From an uncultured Flavobacteriales bacterium (GTDB lineage Bacteria; Bacteroidota; Bacteroidia; Flavobacteriales_D; Parvicellaceae), in assembly GCA_943788755.1 (NCBI GenBank), contig CALSRM010000001.1, forward strand, positions 496,001-560,000: a stretch of DNA of 64,000 nucleotides, read 5' to 3'. Both the position numbers and the translations under genes were made by a program. Shown in pieces: positions 49,876-60,342 of this stretch; within the stretch, counting starts at the first letter, position 1; each line of letters opens with the position of its first letter. Under the pieces are notes generated by a model. That model saw only the letters and a program-made list of their open reading frames with translations, was not told the DNA's origin and made no database searches.

Positions 49876-51246
49876 TTAATCCCAATGCTTATCTACTAAA
49901 AAGATTAAGGAAGCCAATGAAGCTGCACCTAATTCTAATTCTCTCTTGTTAACATTTTCAAATATATCACTTGGTGCATGGTGAAAATCAAAATAACGTT
50001 GTGAATCAGGAACTAATCCAACGAGACATATCTTCCCATCTTTAAGCGGTCCAATATCAACTCCGCTATAGCCTTTTTTTATAAAAAACAAATCATAAGG
50101 TTCCAGCAAAGATTCAAATTGCTGTAAAGAAGTTAATTGCTCAGGAGTTCCGTCTACGGTAAAACCTTTAGGAGTAAAACCTCCTCTGTCTGTTTCAATA
50201 GCGAAAATGTGCTCTTCTCCTTTGTTTTTTACCATTTCTGCATAGGTTTTGCCTCCTCTATTTCCATTTTCTTCATTCATATAAAGAATACATCTGATCG
50301 TGTGTTTTGGCTGTATACCTAGGTTTTTAAAAATTTTCAATACTTCTATACTCTGCACAATTCCAGCTCCATCATCATGCGCTCCTTCTCCAACATCCCA
50401 AGAATCCAAATGGCCACCAACAACAATTATTTTATCTGGAAATTCACTTCCTTTTATTTCCGCTATTACATTATAAGATATTGTATCTGGTAAAGTTTTA
50501 CATTCCAATTTCATCTTTGCTTCAGTTTCTTCGTCTTTTTTCAATTGCTCGCTTAAATTATGCGCATCGACAGTGCTAATAGCAACTGAGGGGATTTTTA
50601 AATCAGCTCCTTCATAAGTCATAGAACCTGTATGGGGATTCAAATCTTGCTTTAAGGTCATCGAACGCACAAGAACACCTATAGCACCTAATTTTGAGGC
50701 TCTAACAGCTCCCCAATATCTTTGATCTACACATCCGCCATATGCGTGAAATGTACTTAGCCGTGTAGGATTCATTGGACGATTGTAAAAAACAAAATTG
50801 CCTTTTATTTTGTTTTCGCCTAATTCATCCAATTCATCCCATGATTTTACTTCTACAATATTCCCTGTTAAAACACCATTTGTGCCAACAGAACCACCAT
50901 AGGCCAAACATTTGGATTGATACAGTTTTATTTGTTTCGAGGAAAAATCGAGGCGCTCTTTACTTCCCCTTACCCAATGGGGAACTAATATTTCCTGTAA
51001 GTAAACAGAATCCAAAGAGTACCTTTTCAATACATTCTGCCCCCAAGCAATGGCTTTATAAGATGCGTCAGAACCACTAATTCTATGTCCAACACCCTTG
51101 CACAATTCCTTTAAATTTTGATGGCACTCTCCTTTTGTTAAGGCTTCATCGAAAATATACCGAACCATTGAAGAATCATTTAATTCCACTTGAGAAAGCG
51201 TAAATATTGGAGAAAATAGTATTACAATAAAAAAGGATTTAAACAT
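49876..51246 (-). CDS. M28 family peptidase
   Basis: VVGGHLDSWDVGEGAHDDGAGIVQSIEVL metal-binding region; NEENGNRGGKTYAE. Confidence 0.95.
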   Translation of the reverse strand: MFKSFFIVILFSPIFTLSQVELNDSSMVRYIFDEALTKGECHQNLKELCKGVGHRISGSDASYKAIAWGQNVLKRYSLDSVYLQEILVPHWVRGSKERLDFSSKQIKLYQSKCLAYGGSVGTNGVLTGNIVEVKSWDELDELGENKIKGNFVFYNRPMNPTRLSTFHAYGGCVDQRYWGAVRASKLGAIGVLVRSMTLKQDLNPHTGSMTYEGADLKIPSVAISTVDAHNLSEQLKKDEETEAKMKLECKTLPDTISYNVIAEIKGSEFPDKIIVVGGHLDSWDVGEGAHDDGAGIVQSIEVLKIFKNLGIQPKHTIRCILYMNEENGNRGGKTYAEMVKNKGEEHIFAIETDRGGFTPKGFTVDGTPEQLTSLQQFESLLEPYDLFFIKKGYSGVDIGPLKDGKICLVGLVPDSQRYFDFHHAPSDIFENVNKRELELGAASLASLIFLVDKHWD

Positions 51247-51346
51247 GTTTGATTTTTTTGTTAAAAAGTGAGTAAATGATAATCGAGGTTCTACTACATA
51301 ATATAGCTAGAAGTCTTTATTTTTACCAATACCAAAAATAGATAAA

Positions 51347-51904
51347 ATGGCTAGAACTCCAACTATTCAAATTGAATTAGGCTTTAGGGCTCCAGACTTT
51401 ACATTACCAGATGTGATTTCAGGGAAAAAGTATAACCTTTCGGAATTAAAAGGTAAAGATGGTACGGCGGTTTTCTTCATATGCAATCATTGTCCTTTTG
51501 TTATTGACATAATTGATGAGCTAGTAAAAATTGGTAATGATTATTTGAAAAAAGGAATTGGATTTGTTGTTATTAGTTCCAATGACATAATAAACTATCC
51601 AGCTGATTCTCCTAAAAACATGAAATTATTTGCTGAGAATTATAATTTCCCATTTCCTTACTTATATGATGAGACACAAGAAGTAGCAAAAGCATATACT
51701 GCTGCCTGCACACCGGATATAAATGTATTTAACGCAGACCTAAAGTGTATTTATCGAGGACAGATGGATAAATCCCGACCGGGCAATGATTATAAAAGTG
51801 ACGGGAAGGATTTAAGAAAAGTATTTAACTATTTACTAGAAAATAAAGAGATTGATTTTGAACAACTTCCTAGTATTGGTTGTGGAATAAAATGGAAAGC
51901 TTAA
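51347..51904 (+). CDS. thioredoxin-like/AhpC-TSA family protein
   Basis: GFRAPDFTLPDVISGKKYNLSELKGKDGTAVFFICNHCPFV. Confidence 0.92.
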   Translation: MARTPTIQIELGFRAPDFTLPDVISGKKYNLSELKGKDGTAVFFICNHCPFVIDIIDELVKIGNDYLKKGIGFVVISSNDIINYPADSPKNMKLFAENYNFPFPYLYDETQEVAKAYTAACTPDINVFNADLKCIYRGQMDKSRPGNDYKSDGKDLRKVFNYLLENKEIDFEQLPSIGCGIKWKA

Positions 51905-51909
51905 GTAAT

Positions 51910-53148
51910 ATGCATTTTAACCTTCGATATCTCATTTTATTAATAGCAGTTAGCAGCAGCATGGCCTCTATCTCACAAAAAGAGACTGAAAAGGAAATTA
52001 CATTTATTTCGACTAAAATTGACTCCATAGACTTACAAAGGGAAAAGCTTTTAGTTAAATTAGAAGAACTTAAATTGAATAAAATTCAAGACGATCTAAG
52101 TGCTGTTGGCAATCCAATTTGCAGTGAAGAAATTGAAATCATATATCATAAAGCAATGATTTTGGGATACAATGAAAATCACGAGCAGGCTCAATGGGTA
52201 AGTCATATCGTATTACCAGATGTGGAAGAAGGAAATGTATCAAGAACGAATAATTTCAGAAAAGACGAATTGGTTACTTCCGGAACAGCTAGTAAAGCGG
52301 ATTATTGGTACAGTGGATATGATAGAGGGCACCTTGCTCCTAGTGCAGATTTCAGGTGGTCTAAAACCGCTTTAAGCGAGTCCTATTTTTATTCAAACAT
52401 GGCACCACAATTACCCGAATTAAATAGAGAGAAATGGGCTGAACTAGAAAACGCGATTAGAGAATATGTTATCGAAAATAAAATACAAGTTTATGTGGTA
52501 ACTGGAGGAATATTAAACGACAGTTTGCCTAGAATGCAGAATAAAGGAAGAGAAAATGAAGTCAGTATCCCTGGTTTCTTCTATAAAGTAATACTCGATA
52601 ATTATAATCATAGAGGTATTGGTTTTGTTATGCCAAATGGAAACTGTAATTATCCAATCATGAGTTATGCAATTAGTATTGACAGTGTAGAAGCTTTGAC
52701 CGGTATTAACTTCTTTTCAAAAATAAAAGATGAAGATTTAACTGAACAAAAAGTTGATATAGATATTTGGCAATTAGGAACCAAGAAAGGCAATGTAACC
52801 CCATTAAACCCTACAACTCTTGAAAAAGGGATGATCAACTCGGTTCAAGCACAATATAATATTGGAACAAAATCTACTGTATGCGGAACAGTAGTATCTA
52901 CTAAATATAGTGAGAAGTCTGGTGCAACTTTCTTAAATTTGGACAATAAATTTCCAAATCAAATATTTAGTGCAACAATTTGGAAGGATAATCGAGCCAA
53001 CTTTAGCTATATACCTGAAGTTGAACTAAAGGATAGAAAGGTTTGTATTACTGGAAACATTACAAATAATAAGGGAACACCAACAATGAATATTTCAAAT
53101 GAAAAATCTATTAAAATAATAACAGAAGAAAATGAAGGAAATCAATAA
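51910..53148 (+). CDS. DNA/RNA non-specific endonuclease (NUC1-like) with C-terminal OB-fold-like extension
   Basis: YDRGHLAPSADFRWSKTALSESYFYSNMAPQLPELNREKW; likely start MHFNLRYLILLIAVSSSMA at 51910. Confidence 0.92.
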   Translation: MHFNLRYLILLIAVSSSMASISQKETEKEITFISTKIDSIDLQREKLLVKLEELKLNKIQDDLSAVGNPICSEEIEIIYHKAMILGYNENHEQAQWVSHIVLPDVEEGNVSRTNNFRKDELVTSGTASKADYWYSGYDRGHLAPSADFRWSKTALSESYFYSNMAPQLPELNREKWAELENAIREYVIENKIQVYVVTGGILNDSLPRMQNKGRENEVSIPGFFYKVILDNYNHRGIGFVMPNGNCNYPIMSYAISIDSVEALTGINFFSKIKDEDLTEQKVDIDIWQLGTKKGNVTPLNPTTLEKGMINSVQAQYNIGTKSTVCGTVVSTKYSEKSGATFLNLDNKFPNQIFSATIWKDNRANFSYIPEVELKDRKVCITGNITNNKGTPTMNISNEKSIKIITEENEGNQ

Positions 53149-53509
53149 TTCATTAATTACCATAGCAATTACCCTTTGCAGCGTTATTGGGTTCTCTCAG
53201 AACACAGTCAAAGAACTTTCGGATGGAATTGAAAAAGATCAATATGGGATAGTCGAAGTTCGTTTAAACATGGAAGACGAGTTTAGAACTTTAGAAGGAA
53301 GAGAATCTAAAGGTCTTGCACGTATTTCATTCTTCACTGGAAAGGGAGAAGATAAATGTCTCTTATCAAAGGGATTTAAAGGCGTAGACCATGTTGTCAT
53401 TATCCTAAACGAAATGAATGAAAACGGCTGGAAATTAGTTAGCACTTATCCTATAAGAGGATCATCTTTGTTAATTACACACTATGTATTCGTAAAGGTT
53501 AAGAAATAG
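53132..53509 (+). CDS. hypothetical secreted protein
   Basis: 125-aa ORF with signal peptide, overlapping the nuclease gene end. Confidence 0.7.
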   Translation: MKEINNSLITIAITLCSVIGFSQNTVKELSDGIEKDQYGIVEVRLNMEDEFRTLEGRESKGLARISFFTGKGEDKCLLSKGFKGVDHVVIILNEMNENGWKLVSTYPIRGSSLLITHYVFVKVKK

Positions 53510-53516
53510 TAACCCA

Positions 53517-54083
53517 ATGGATAAAGCAGATCTCAGAAGGGAATATAAACTTAAAATGAGTCAGTTAACTTCATCGGAGATAAAATCTTATTCGGAACAA
53601 ATTTTCACCCTTATAAAGAGTCATTTTAAACTGAATAACAAAACGGTTCATGTCTTTCTTCCCATTGCTAAATTCAATGAAATAAATACTGAATCTTTTA
53701 TTGACTCTCTCTTTGAATTAAAATGTACTGTAGCTACATCAATTACGCATTTTAGCCCACTGGACCTCACCCACTGCATTATTAATAAAAAAACGGCTTA
53801 TAAAACGGATAAATTTGGAATTCCTTCCCCTATTGAAGGAGTAGCAATTTCTGAAAATAAAATTGACCTAGTGATTATTCCTCTTTTAACTTTTGATAAC
53901 AAAGGAGCACGTGTCGGTTATGGAAAAGGTTTATACGATCGTTTTTTAGCACAATGTAATCCAAATTGTGTAAAAATTGGCGTTTCATTTTTTGAGTCAA
54001 CACATTCTATTTTAGGAGTTAATGAACATGACATTCCCTTGGACTATTGCGCTACTCCAAATAAAATTTATAAATTCAAATAG
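53517..54083 (+). CDS. 5-formyltetrahydrofolate cyclo-ligase
   Basis: DLVIIPLLTFDNKGARVGYGKGLYDRFL. Confidence 0.95.
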   Translation: MDKADLRREYKLKMSQLTSSEIKSYSEQIFTLIKSHFKLNNKTVHVFLPIAKFNEINTESFIDSLFELKCTVATSITHFSPLDLTHCIINKKTAYKTDKFGIPSPIEGVAISENKIDLVIIPLLTFDNKGARVGYGKGLYDRFLAQCNPNCVKIGVSFFESTHSILGVNEHDIPLDYCATPNKIYKFK

Positions 54084-54223
54084 CATTACGCATAACTTTC
54101 TTGTGGTTATTCAAGGGGAAATGTTTTAGTCTTAATAAATAAGCAATTAGTCAAAAACTACCTAGAAACCTTATTAAATAAATGAAATTTTTGTAATTTG
54201 TGTAATGACACCATATTTTTTTA

Positions 54224-54838
54224 ATGAAATTAAAATTTGAAATAGGATATACAATTAGTGTAATTGCAATTTGTTTTGGAATGGTGTTTTACAATTTCAC
54301 AAAAAACAATAACCAGCTAGAAATACCTGGTTTTGTTGAGTATCATTTTGCTTTTAATATTAATCCCGCGCATAATTCAAGGCTAATTAACTATGCCGTG
54401 GTTGGTGTAAGAGATGGGAATATCATAAGTAAAAAGCCCCTGGAATTAAAAACTTTTCTTCTTCAAGCAATGGGAAAACAAACATCTGCTGCAAATTTTG
54501 GCAATATTGACCTATTTGCTGAATATAATCTAAGTGACTGTTTCTATAAATACGACTCTATTTCCGATGATTATTCGGAGTGTTTCACACTAGAAGATCT
54601 ATGGACATTAAGATACAGCAGAAACCCAATATGTCCTGTAGGTTGCATTCCTGCACCAGGGATGAAAATTGATGGGTGGTCTCAAGGAAAATTTCATCCA
54701 TCTTGGCCACAAATTCAAATTTTACAAAAATATGGTGTAATACAAGACTCAGATTTTTTTTATGGAGAAAACATGTTTAAACTATTTCAAGATGTTGAAA
54801 AACCTGAGTGGATAGATACCTATAAAAATGCTTTTTAG
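54224..54838 (+). CDS. hypothetical protein
   Basis: 204-aa ORF with N-terminal TM; SQGKFHPSWPQIQILQKYGVI. Confidence 0.75.
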   Translation: MKLKFEIGYTISVIAICFGMVFYNFTKNNNQLEIPGFVEYHFAFNINPAHNSRLINYAVVGVRDGNIISKKPLELKTFLLQAMGKQTSAANFGNIDLFAEYNLSDCFYKYDSISDDYSECFTLEDLWTLRYSRNPICPVGCIPAPGMKIDGWSQGKFHPSWPQIQILQKYGVIQDSDFFYGENMFKLFQDVEKPEWIDTYKNAF

Positions 54839-54848
54839 ATAGTCATGC

Positions 54849-56201
54849 TCAGCTTAAAGTTATTATCTCATAAGCTGATTTCTTCTTTTTTAGTTCAGAT
54901 TTTATAACACTCCTTATTAACATTGTTTCTTTTTGTAATGTTAAGAAATTTTTTAATTCCTCAACATTATGAAGGTTTTCTTGACCTGAATAGTAACCAT
55001 AACCTTTATAATTTCCTTTTTCGATATAAATAAAACTTTTTTCATTAGCCCATCTACCCTTTCCTTTGATAACAAGCGTAACTTCTCCTAGGTTAAAACC
55101 AGCTAAAAACAACTCTATATTTGTGGTATGCTCCTCTATTGATACATCTCCTCTGTCAAACTGTTCCATTCCGCAACATGAAGGCTTTAAAGAGAATTCG
55201 TCTATTTTTTTAATGAGCCAATTTCTTGCTTCACTCAGCGTTGGAAAAGCTTTTAAAAATACCGATTGACTCGTCACTTTATTGATTCCTAAGCGCTTAT
55301 TATTACTTCGGTCCTCGTAAATAAAAATACCAAACTTATCAATTCTTGATTTTTGAGATCGATTATAAACTGGCCAGTTGTGCTTTATTTCAGTATCTTC
55401 TAAAAATGCCGCTATTAGTTCACTGCCTGTTACTTCAAACGAAACATCAAATATCTCTCTTGAAAACACTTCATTTTTTCGAGACAATTTACCCGTAAAA
55501 TGCGATGAAACCCTACTCTTTAAGTTTTTTGCCTTCCCAATGTATATAACCTCTCCTTTGTTATTATGAAAATAATATACACCTGTTTTCTTTGGAAGTT
55601 TTTTAAATTGAGCTTTAGGCAGATTAGCTGGCAAAGTAGATTCATTTGAATTTGCCTTTAATGAAGACTCAATAAAGGCCAAGTTTTTCTTATACATTAA
55701 TTCAAACAATTCAGTTGTAGCTTCAGTATCTGGCATCGCACGGTGTGCTCTATTTAATCCAATCCCTAAACTCCTTGTCAACTTACCCAAATTATATGAA
55801 GGCATGCCCGGAATAATCTCTCTACTCAATCGAACTGTGCACAAGCGTTTTTCATCAAAAATGATTCCACATTCAAAGAAAGCTTGCTTAATAAATTTAT
55901 AATCAAAATTCACATTATGTGCTACAAATACTTTTCCTTTAAGGAACTGAAACAAACCTGGAGCAACCTCTTCAAATAATGGAGCATCTTTTACCATTTC
56001 ATTGGTAATTCCAGTTAATCTAACTACAAATGGTGTGATAGGCTGCTGTGGGTTTACTAATGTCTCAAAACGATCTATTTCTTTTTCGCCATCAGTTATG
56101 ATTACCGCAATTTCAGTAATCTTATCCTGATTTGCGACACTCCCTGTTGACTCAATATCTACTACAGCAAATAACCTCATATAATTGACACAAAAATACA
56201 C
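54849..56201 (-). CDS. DnaQ-like 3'-5' exonuclease fused to GIY-YIG (UvrC/Cho-type) nuclease
   Basis: AVVDIESTGS...FVAHNVNFDYKF...HRAMPDTEATTELF; then GVYYFHNNKGEVIYIGKAKNLKSRVSSHF. Confidence 0.93.
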   Translation of the reverse strand: MYFCVNYMRLFAVVDIESTGSVANQDKITEIAVIITDGEKEIDRFETLVNPQQPITPFVVRLTGITNEMVKDAPLFEEVAPGLFQFLKGKVFVAHNVNFDYKFIKQAFFECGIIFDEKRLCTVRLSREIIPGMPSYNLGKLTRSLGIGLNRAHRAMPDTEATTELFELMYKKNLAFIESSLKANSNESTLPANLPKAQFKKLPKKTGVYYFHNNKGEVIYIGKAKNLKSRVSSHFTGKLSRKNEVFSREIFDVSFEVTGSELIAAFLEDTEIKHNWPVYNRSQKSRIDKFGIFIYEDRSNNKRLGINKVTSQSVFLKAFPTLSEARNWLIKKIDEFSLKPSCCGMEQFDRGDVSIEEHTTNIELFLAGFNLGEVTLVIKGKGRWANEKSFIYIEKGNYKGYGYYSGQENLHNVEELKNFLTLQKETMLIRSVIKSELKKKKSAYEIITLS

Positions 56202-56320
56202 CTTTTAAAACGTAGTCTATTTTCGTTTTAACATTATATGAATTGTGACAGCAAAAAAACTTAGTAAATATTAATATTTATTCTCATTTTTATAAAAATT
56301 AATTTATTTGACAATAAACG

Positions 56321-56833
56321 ATGACCGAAAACTTCCAATTTGACCAATCACAAATAGAATTTATACAAAAAAGTTTCACCAATAACTTTAAGTTTAGGTT
56401 TAGCTTGTTTAAGATTCTCCCAATGGGATTTCTTTCGGGAATGAAAATCAGCGAATTAACGGAAGAAAAATGTTCCGTTACTGTTCCCTACAAACGTAAA
56501 AACAAAAACCCTTTTCAATCTACCTTTTGGGCTGTATTAGGAATGGCTGCAGAAATGAGTTCGGGCGCTTTGCTCATCATGTTTACCCATAAGCAAAACC
56601 CCTCAGTTGCGATGATCATCGTGAATTGCACAGGTAATTTCGTAAAAAAAGCTACGGATATAACCACTTTTACTTGCAGTGATGGTCAAAAAATAAAAGA
56701 AGCTGTAAAAACTGCTATCCAAAAAGAAGAACCACAACTAATTGAATGTCATATGAAAGGAGTTAATCAAGCTGGAGAAGAAGTCGCGAACTTCACTTTT
56801 ACATGGTCCGTTAAAGCGAGAATAAAGAAATAG
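56321..56833 (+). CDS. DUF4442 domain-containing (hotdog-like) protein
   Basis: SVTVPYKRKNKNPFQSTFWAVLGMAAEMSSGAL. Confidence 0.85.
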   Translation: MTENFQFDQSQIEFIQKSFTNNFKFRFSLFKILPMGFLSGMKISELTEEKCSVTVPYKRKNKNPFQSTFWAVLGMAAEMSSGALLIMFTHKQNPSVAMIIVNCTGNFVKKATDITTFTCSDGQKIKEAVKTAIQKEEPQLIECHMKGVNQAGEEVANFTFTWSVKARIKK

Positions 56834-56836
56834 AAC

Positions 56837-57685
56837 TTATTCAATATAAACTTTCTTGGTTATGGTGTTTATACCATTTGTAAAAGACACCAAATAAACT
56901 CCTCTACTAAGATCATTAATAGCAAAGTTAGTGTTGCCATTAACCTGAGTAGTTATTAATTGTTTCCCAAGTAAGTTATAAATTGCCAGGTTTCCCGATT
57001 CATTGCTTGTTATAAGATGTAATTTTTTATTAGCTGCATAAATAACAACCTCTTCTAAGTTGTCATTTGAAACACTAACAAATCCATCCTCAACATTACC
57101 AGCCAAAATACTTGAATCTGGAATTGATTGATATGCAAAATCATACATAATACCTGAACTTGCATCTGCAGCGACTTTTACCTGCACCCAACCATAATGT
57201 ATATTTGTACCTATTTCGAATTTAACACCAAAGAAAAGGTTTCCATTATCGCTGAAATTTCCCGCTGGGATATTTGCCAAAACTGATTCTACATAAATAC
57301 CTAAACCAACACCCTGAAATACGGAAGGCGTATTTGAACTCAAATAGGAAGAGGCGCTATTAATTACATGTCCATGGCGCAGTGTATCACCAACAACAAC
57401 AATCTCTCCACCTATTGCAGTATCACTTGCAATTATTTCAGTATTACCTAAAGTAGTAATTGCTATTCCAGATATAGTTACAGCAAATGCTTGTATAACT
57501 GTATCTTGTTTTGCAGAAAAAATAACTAACTCAGGTGTCAAATCATTATTAAAATCAATTGTTCTGGAATCTGATATATAGTCAGGAACTAATGTGTCAT
57601 CTGGAATTATATCCGTGTAGATAATTTGAGAAAATACAAATTGACTAATTGCAATGGAAAGAATAAGTAAAGTCGCTTTTTTCAT
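56837..57685 (-). CDS. secreted protein with T9SS type A sorting domain
   Basis: Signal peptide; GNLFFGVKFEIGTNIHYGWVQV; C-terminal GNLAIYNLLGKQLITTQVNG...GVYLVSFTNGINTITKKVYIE. Confidence 0.88.
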   Translation of the reverse strand: MKKATLLILSIAISQFVFSQIIYTDIIPDDTLVPDYISDSRTIDFNNDLTPELVIFSAKQDTVIQAFAVTISGIAITTLGNTEIIASDTAIGGEIVVVGDTLRHGHVINSASSYLSSNTPSVFQGVGLGIYVESVLANIPAGNFSDNGNLFFGVKFEIGTNIHYGWVQVKVAADASSGIMYDFAYQSIPDSSILAGNVEDGFVSVSNDNLEEVVIYAANKKLHLITSNESGNLAIYNLLGKQLITTQVNGNTNFAINDLSRGVYLVSFTNGINTITKKVYIE

Positions 57686-57760
57686 TTTATTTATTTTTTA
57701 TAAAGACTGTAAATTATACAAATTGGTTGTCCAATAAACAATAAAAAAGCCGTTTAACCA

Positions 57761-57793
57761 AAAAAGCCTTTCACTATTAATGAAAGGCTTTTT
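57761..57793 (-). terminator. Intrinsic terminator after the small Cys/His-rich lipoprotein gene
   Basis: AAAAAGCCTTTCA-ctattaa-TGAAAGGCTTTTT. Confidence 0.8.
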
Positions 57794-57829
57794 ACTTCTG
57801 AGAAGAATTGAGGTCACTTAAAGAACCTT

Positions 57830-58048
57830 CTAATGTGCATGACAGTGAACCTCTACAAAAGTTCCATCACTCAACTGATATCCACTTGACTCCAATGTTT
57901 TTAAATCATCACCACAATGTTCCCCTAATTCAACTTCAACTTCCGCACCTGAGCTATCCAAAGCTTCATAATGACATTCTGAACATTTTTTACAAGAAGT
58001 AAAACCAATTGCGCTCATTGCTAAAATTCCTAAAATTACTTTTTTCAT
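57830..58048 (-). CDS. small Cys/His-rich putative lipoprotein
   Basis: MKKVILGILAMSAIGFTSCKKCSECHYE...EVHCHAH; downstream of the TonB receptor. Confidence 0.75.
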   Translation of the reverse strand: MKKVILGILAMSAIGFTSCKKCSECHYEALDSSGAEVEVELGEHCGDDLKTLESSGYQLSDGTFVEVHCHAH

Positions 58049-58059
58049 GTTTTTATTTT

Positions 58060-60288
58060 TTATTTGTTGTTTATGTTAAATTTTGCGCCGATATAAAAAT
58101 TTATTCCGGGCGCGGCTAAATTCAAATATTTTAAATTAGACAAGTGATCCACATAATTGCTATTGAATAAATTTTTCACACCTGCATTGATATTAATTAT
58201 ATTATGCTTTGTTTTTATAACTCCGTTAAACCCAAAACTCAACAAATTATAGCTTTTCGAAGGCAACTCGTTTATTGCCACATCATTTTGAGAAAAAATA
58301 AAATTATTACGCAGTACAATATTTTTGATATAAAAGCCATCCTTTTCATTAAACTCAACCTTTACATTAGTTAACCATTTTGCGGGTGGAATCTGATCAA
58401 TAAAGTCGCCATCTGAATTCAATGCTTTTAAATAGGAGTAACTAGATTCTAAATGAAGTCTATGGAGAAAATGAGGGTGATAATGTACTCCAAAATCAAA
58501 ACCATGCATAGCCACATTTTCGTTTTGAACGTAATTATAAACTGGATAGGATGTAATAACCGAATCCTGCTTTTGCAGGTAAATGAAGTTTTGAATTTGG
58601 TTAAAAAAGGGATTAAAAATAAGTGATAGATGTTTGTTTGCATATTCGTAAACAAAATCTATCTGAGAGGCATTTTCAGTTCTTAATTCTAAATCTCCAA
58701 TAACATATTGAAAAGATCCGTGGTGGACACCATTTGCTATCATTTCTGATGTATGAGGAGCTCTATAACCGGATGATATATTAAGCCTAATAATTGAATT
58801 CTTGGCAAAATAACCGCCACCAATGGCATAATTTATACCTGTAAAATCTTTTTGAAAGTTTGGAGAATCTACATTAATCATCCGATAATCAGTTCGTAAT
58901 CCGCTCTGAAATTTAAACTTTTCATTACCTGCAAAAAGTATTGAATAAATCCCAAAATCTGCAGTATAGGCATTCGGAATTAATATTTCTTCAGCATTCT
59001 TACCATTACTATTTCTTTGATACATACCCTGAACGCCATTTACTAATTCTAAAATTGGTGAAAACTTATAAGCATATCTTAGATTCAAGGTAGATGAATT
59101 TAACAGCATATCTATTCCCGGAATAGTTACCTTTTCTTCAAATTCCTTCAAATCATTTGCTGTATGACCTATTTGAATGGTTAAGTAACTTTTGTCAAAA
59201 TAAAACTTGTTTTCTACATTGATAAAGTTGTTTGTAATATTTTGAATCGGCAATGTACTGCTCCAATTAACCTTATCCGTGTAAAACAACTCCGTATATA
59301 TGCTGTCTTTGTGACTATGACCTGGTATTCCAATTATGGATTTTGAAAAATTGTATCGAACATTAATCTTCCATCTATTTTTATTATATCCATATGAAGT
59401 TTTAAATGCCTGTGATAAAAACCTAGAGTCAAGAACCCTAAGACCACTAGGCAATGCATAATCAGCATTGATAGAAGATCCATAAAAAAAATTATACTTT
59501 GAATTTCCTTTCGTAAACTGCGTTCCCAAGTTAGTGGTATTTGAGAGACTGCTTGATTCAAAAGATGTTTCAATAAAAGACTTCCAAGTATTTTTTTTTG
59601 CATACTGAGCTTCTACGTAATAAAGTACTCCACCAATAGCATCTGAACCATATAACAAAGATGATGGTCCCTTGATAATTTCTAATCTATCTATTCCAAG
59701 TGCCGTAACGCCTACCCCATGATCTCCGCCCCATTGTTGATTCTCAATTCTTAATCCATCTAAATATGTAACCACTCTATTGCCAGATAGACCCCTAATA
59801 ACTGGTTTACTGATGCCTCTGCCTACACTAGCTACATAAACACCTGGAACATTTGTTAAAACCTCTCCTATTGTATTATTGTTAATTGAGGCTGGTTCGT
59901 TTAATTTAACTGTAGTAACATAAGTAATATTTTCACCTTGCAATTTACCGGTAGGCGTAGCAACAACAAATTCATCTAACATTGCATGTTTAGGTTCCAT
60001 CAAAATTGTAATAATGCTATCTGAAGAAATAAACATTGATTGATCTTCATAACCATGTGCGCTGATCAAAATTTTGGATTTATATTTAGGAAATTGCAAG
60101 ATTTCGAAATTTCCCTTTTCATTTGTTGAATTTCCTATTTCCAGGTCAAAAGAATAAATGTAAGCACCCGACACACCAATTTTTGTATCGCTATTAAGCA
60201 CAACTCCCTTTAAAACTTGAGAATAGTAACCACCACCCTCTAAAAAGATTAATACTAAAAACAATAATTTATATGTCTGACTTTTCAT
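58060..60288 (-). CDS. TonB-dependent receptor
   Basis: Carboxypeptidase-like domain, plug NVPGVYVASVGRGISKPVIRGLSGNRVVTYLDGLRIENQQWGGDHG, beta-barrel C-terminus. Likely start MKSQTYKLLF at 60288, not the called 60309. Confidence 0.95.
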   Translation of the reverse strand: MKSQTYKLLFLVLIFLEGGGYYSQVLKGVVLNSDTKIGVSGAYIYSFDLEIGNSTNEKGNFEILQFPKYKSKILISAHGYEDQSMFISSDSIITILMEPKHAMLDEFVVATPTGKLQGENITYVTTVKLNEPASINNNTIGEVLTNVPGVYVASVGRGISKPVIRGLSGNRVVTYLDGLRIENQQWGGDHGVGVTALGIDRLEIIKGPSSLLYGSDAIGGVLYYVEAQYAKKNTWKSFIETSFESSSLSNTTNLGTQFTKGNSKYNFFYGSSINADYALPSGLRVLDSRFLSQAFKTSYGYNKNRWKINVRYNFSKSIIGIPGHSHKDSIYTELFYTDKVNWSSTLPIQNITNNFINVENKFYFDKSYLTIQIGHTANDLKEFEEKVTIPGIDMLLNSSTLNLRYAYKFSPILELVNGVQGMYQRNSNGKNAEEILIPNAYTADFGIYSILFAGNEKFKFQSGLRTDYRMINVDSPNFQKDFTGINYAIGGGYFAKNSIIRLNISSGYRAPHTSEMIANGVHHGSFQYVIGDLELRTENASQIDFVYEYANKHLSLIFNPFFNQIQNFIYLQKQDSVITSYPVYNYVQNENVAMHGFDFGVHYHPHFLHRLHLESSYSYLKALNSDGDFIDQIPPAKWLTNVKVEFNEKDGFYIKNIVLRNNFIFSQNDVAINELPSKSYNLLSFGFNGVIKTKHNIININAGVKNLFNSNYVDHLSNLKYLNLAAPGINFYIGAKFNINNK

Positions 60289-60300
60289 ATATTTGTAATG

Positions 60301-60342
60301 ATGTTGCAAACATAGAAATAAAAACGCAACATTGTTGCATTT
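60301..60342. promoter_or_regulatory. Putative Fur/Zur-family operator palindromes in the divergent intergenic region
   Basis: ATGTT-GCA-AACAT (60301-60313) and AAAcGCAACA-T-TGTTGCaTTT (60322-60342), the second abutting the regulator ATG. Confidence 0.55.

Noticed and set aside
54849-56201. DnaQ exonuclease-GIY-YIG fusion as a novel defence nuclease
   Set aside because: This fusion is a known housekeeping-type architecture, and no defence genes are nearby.
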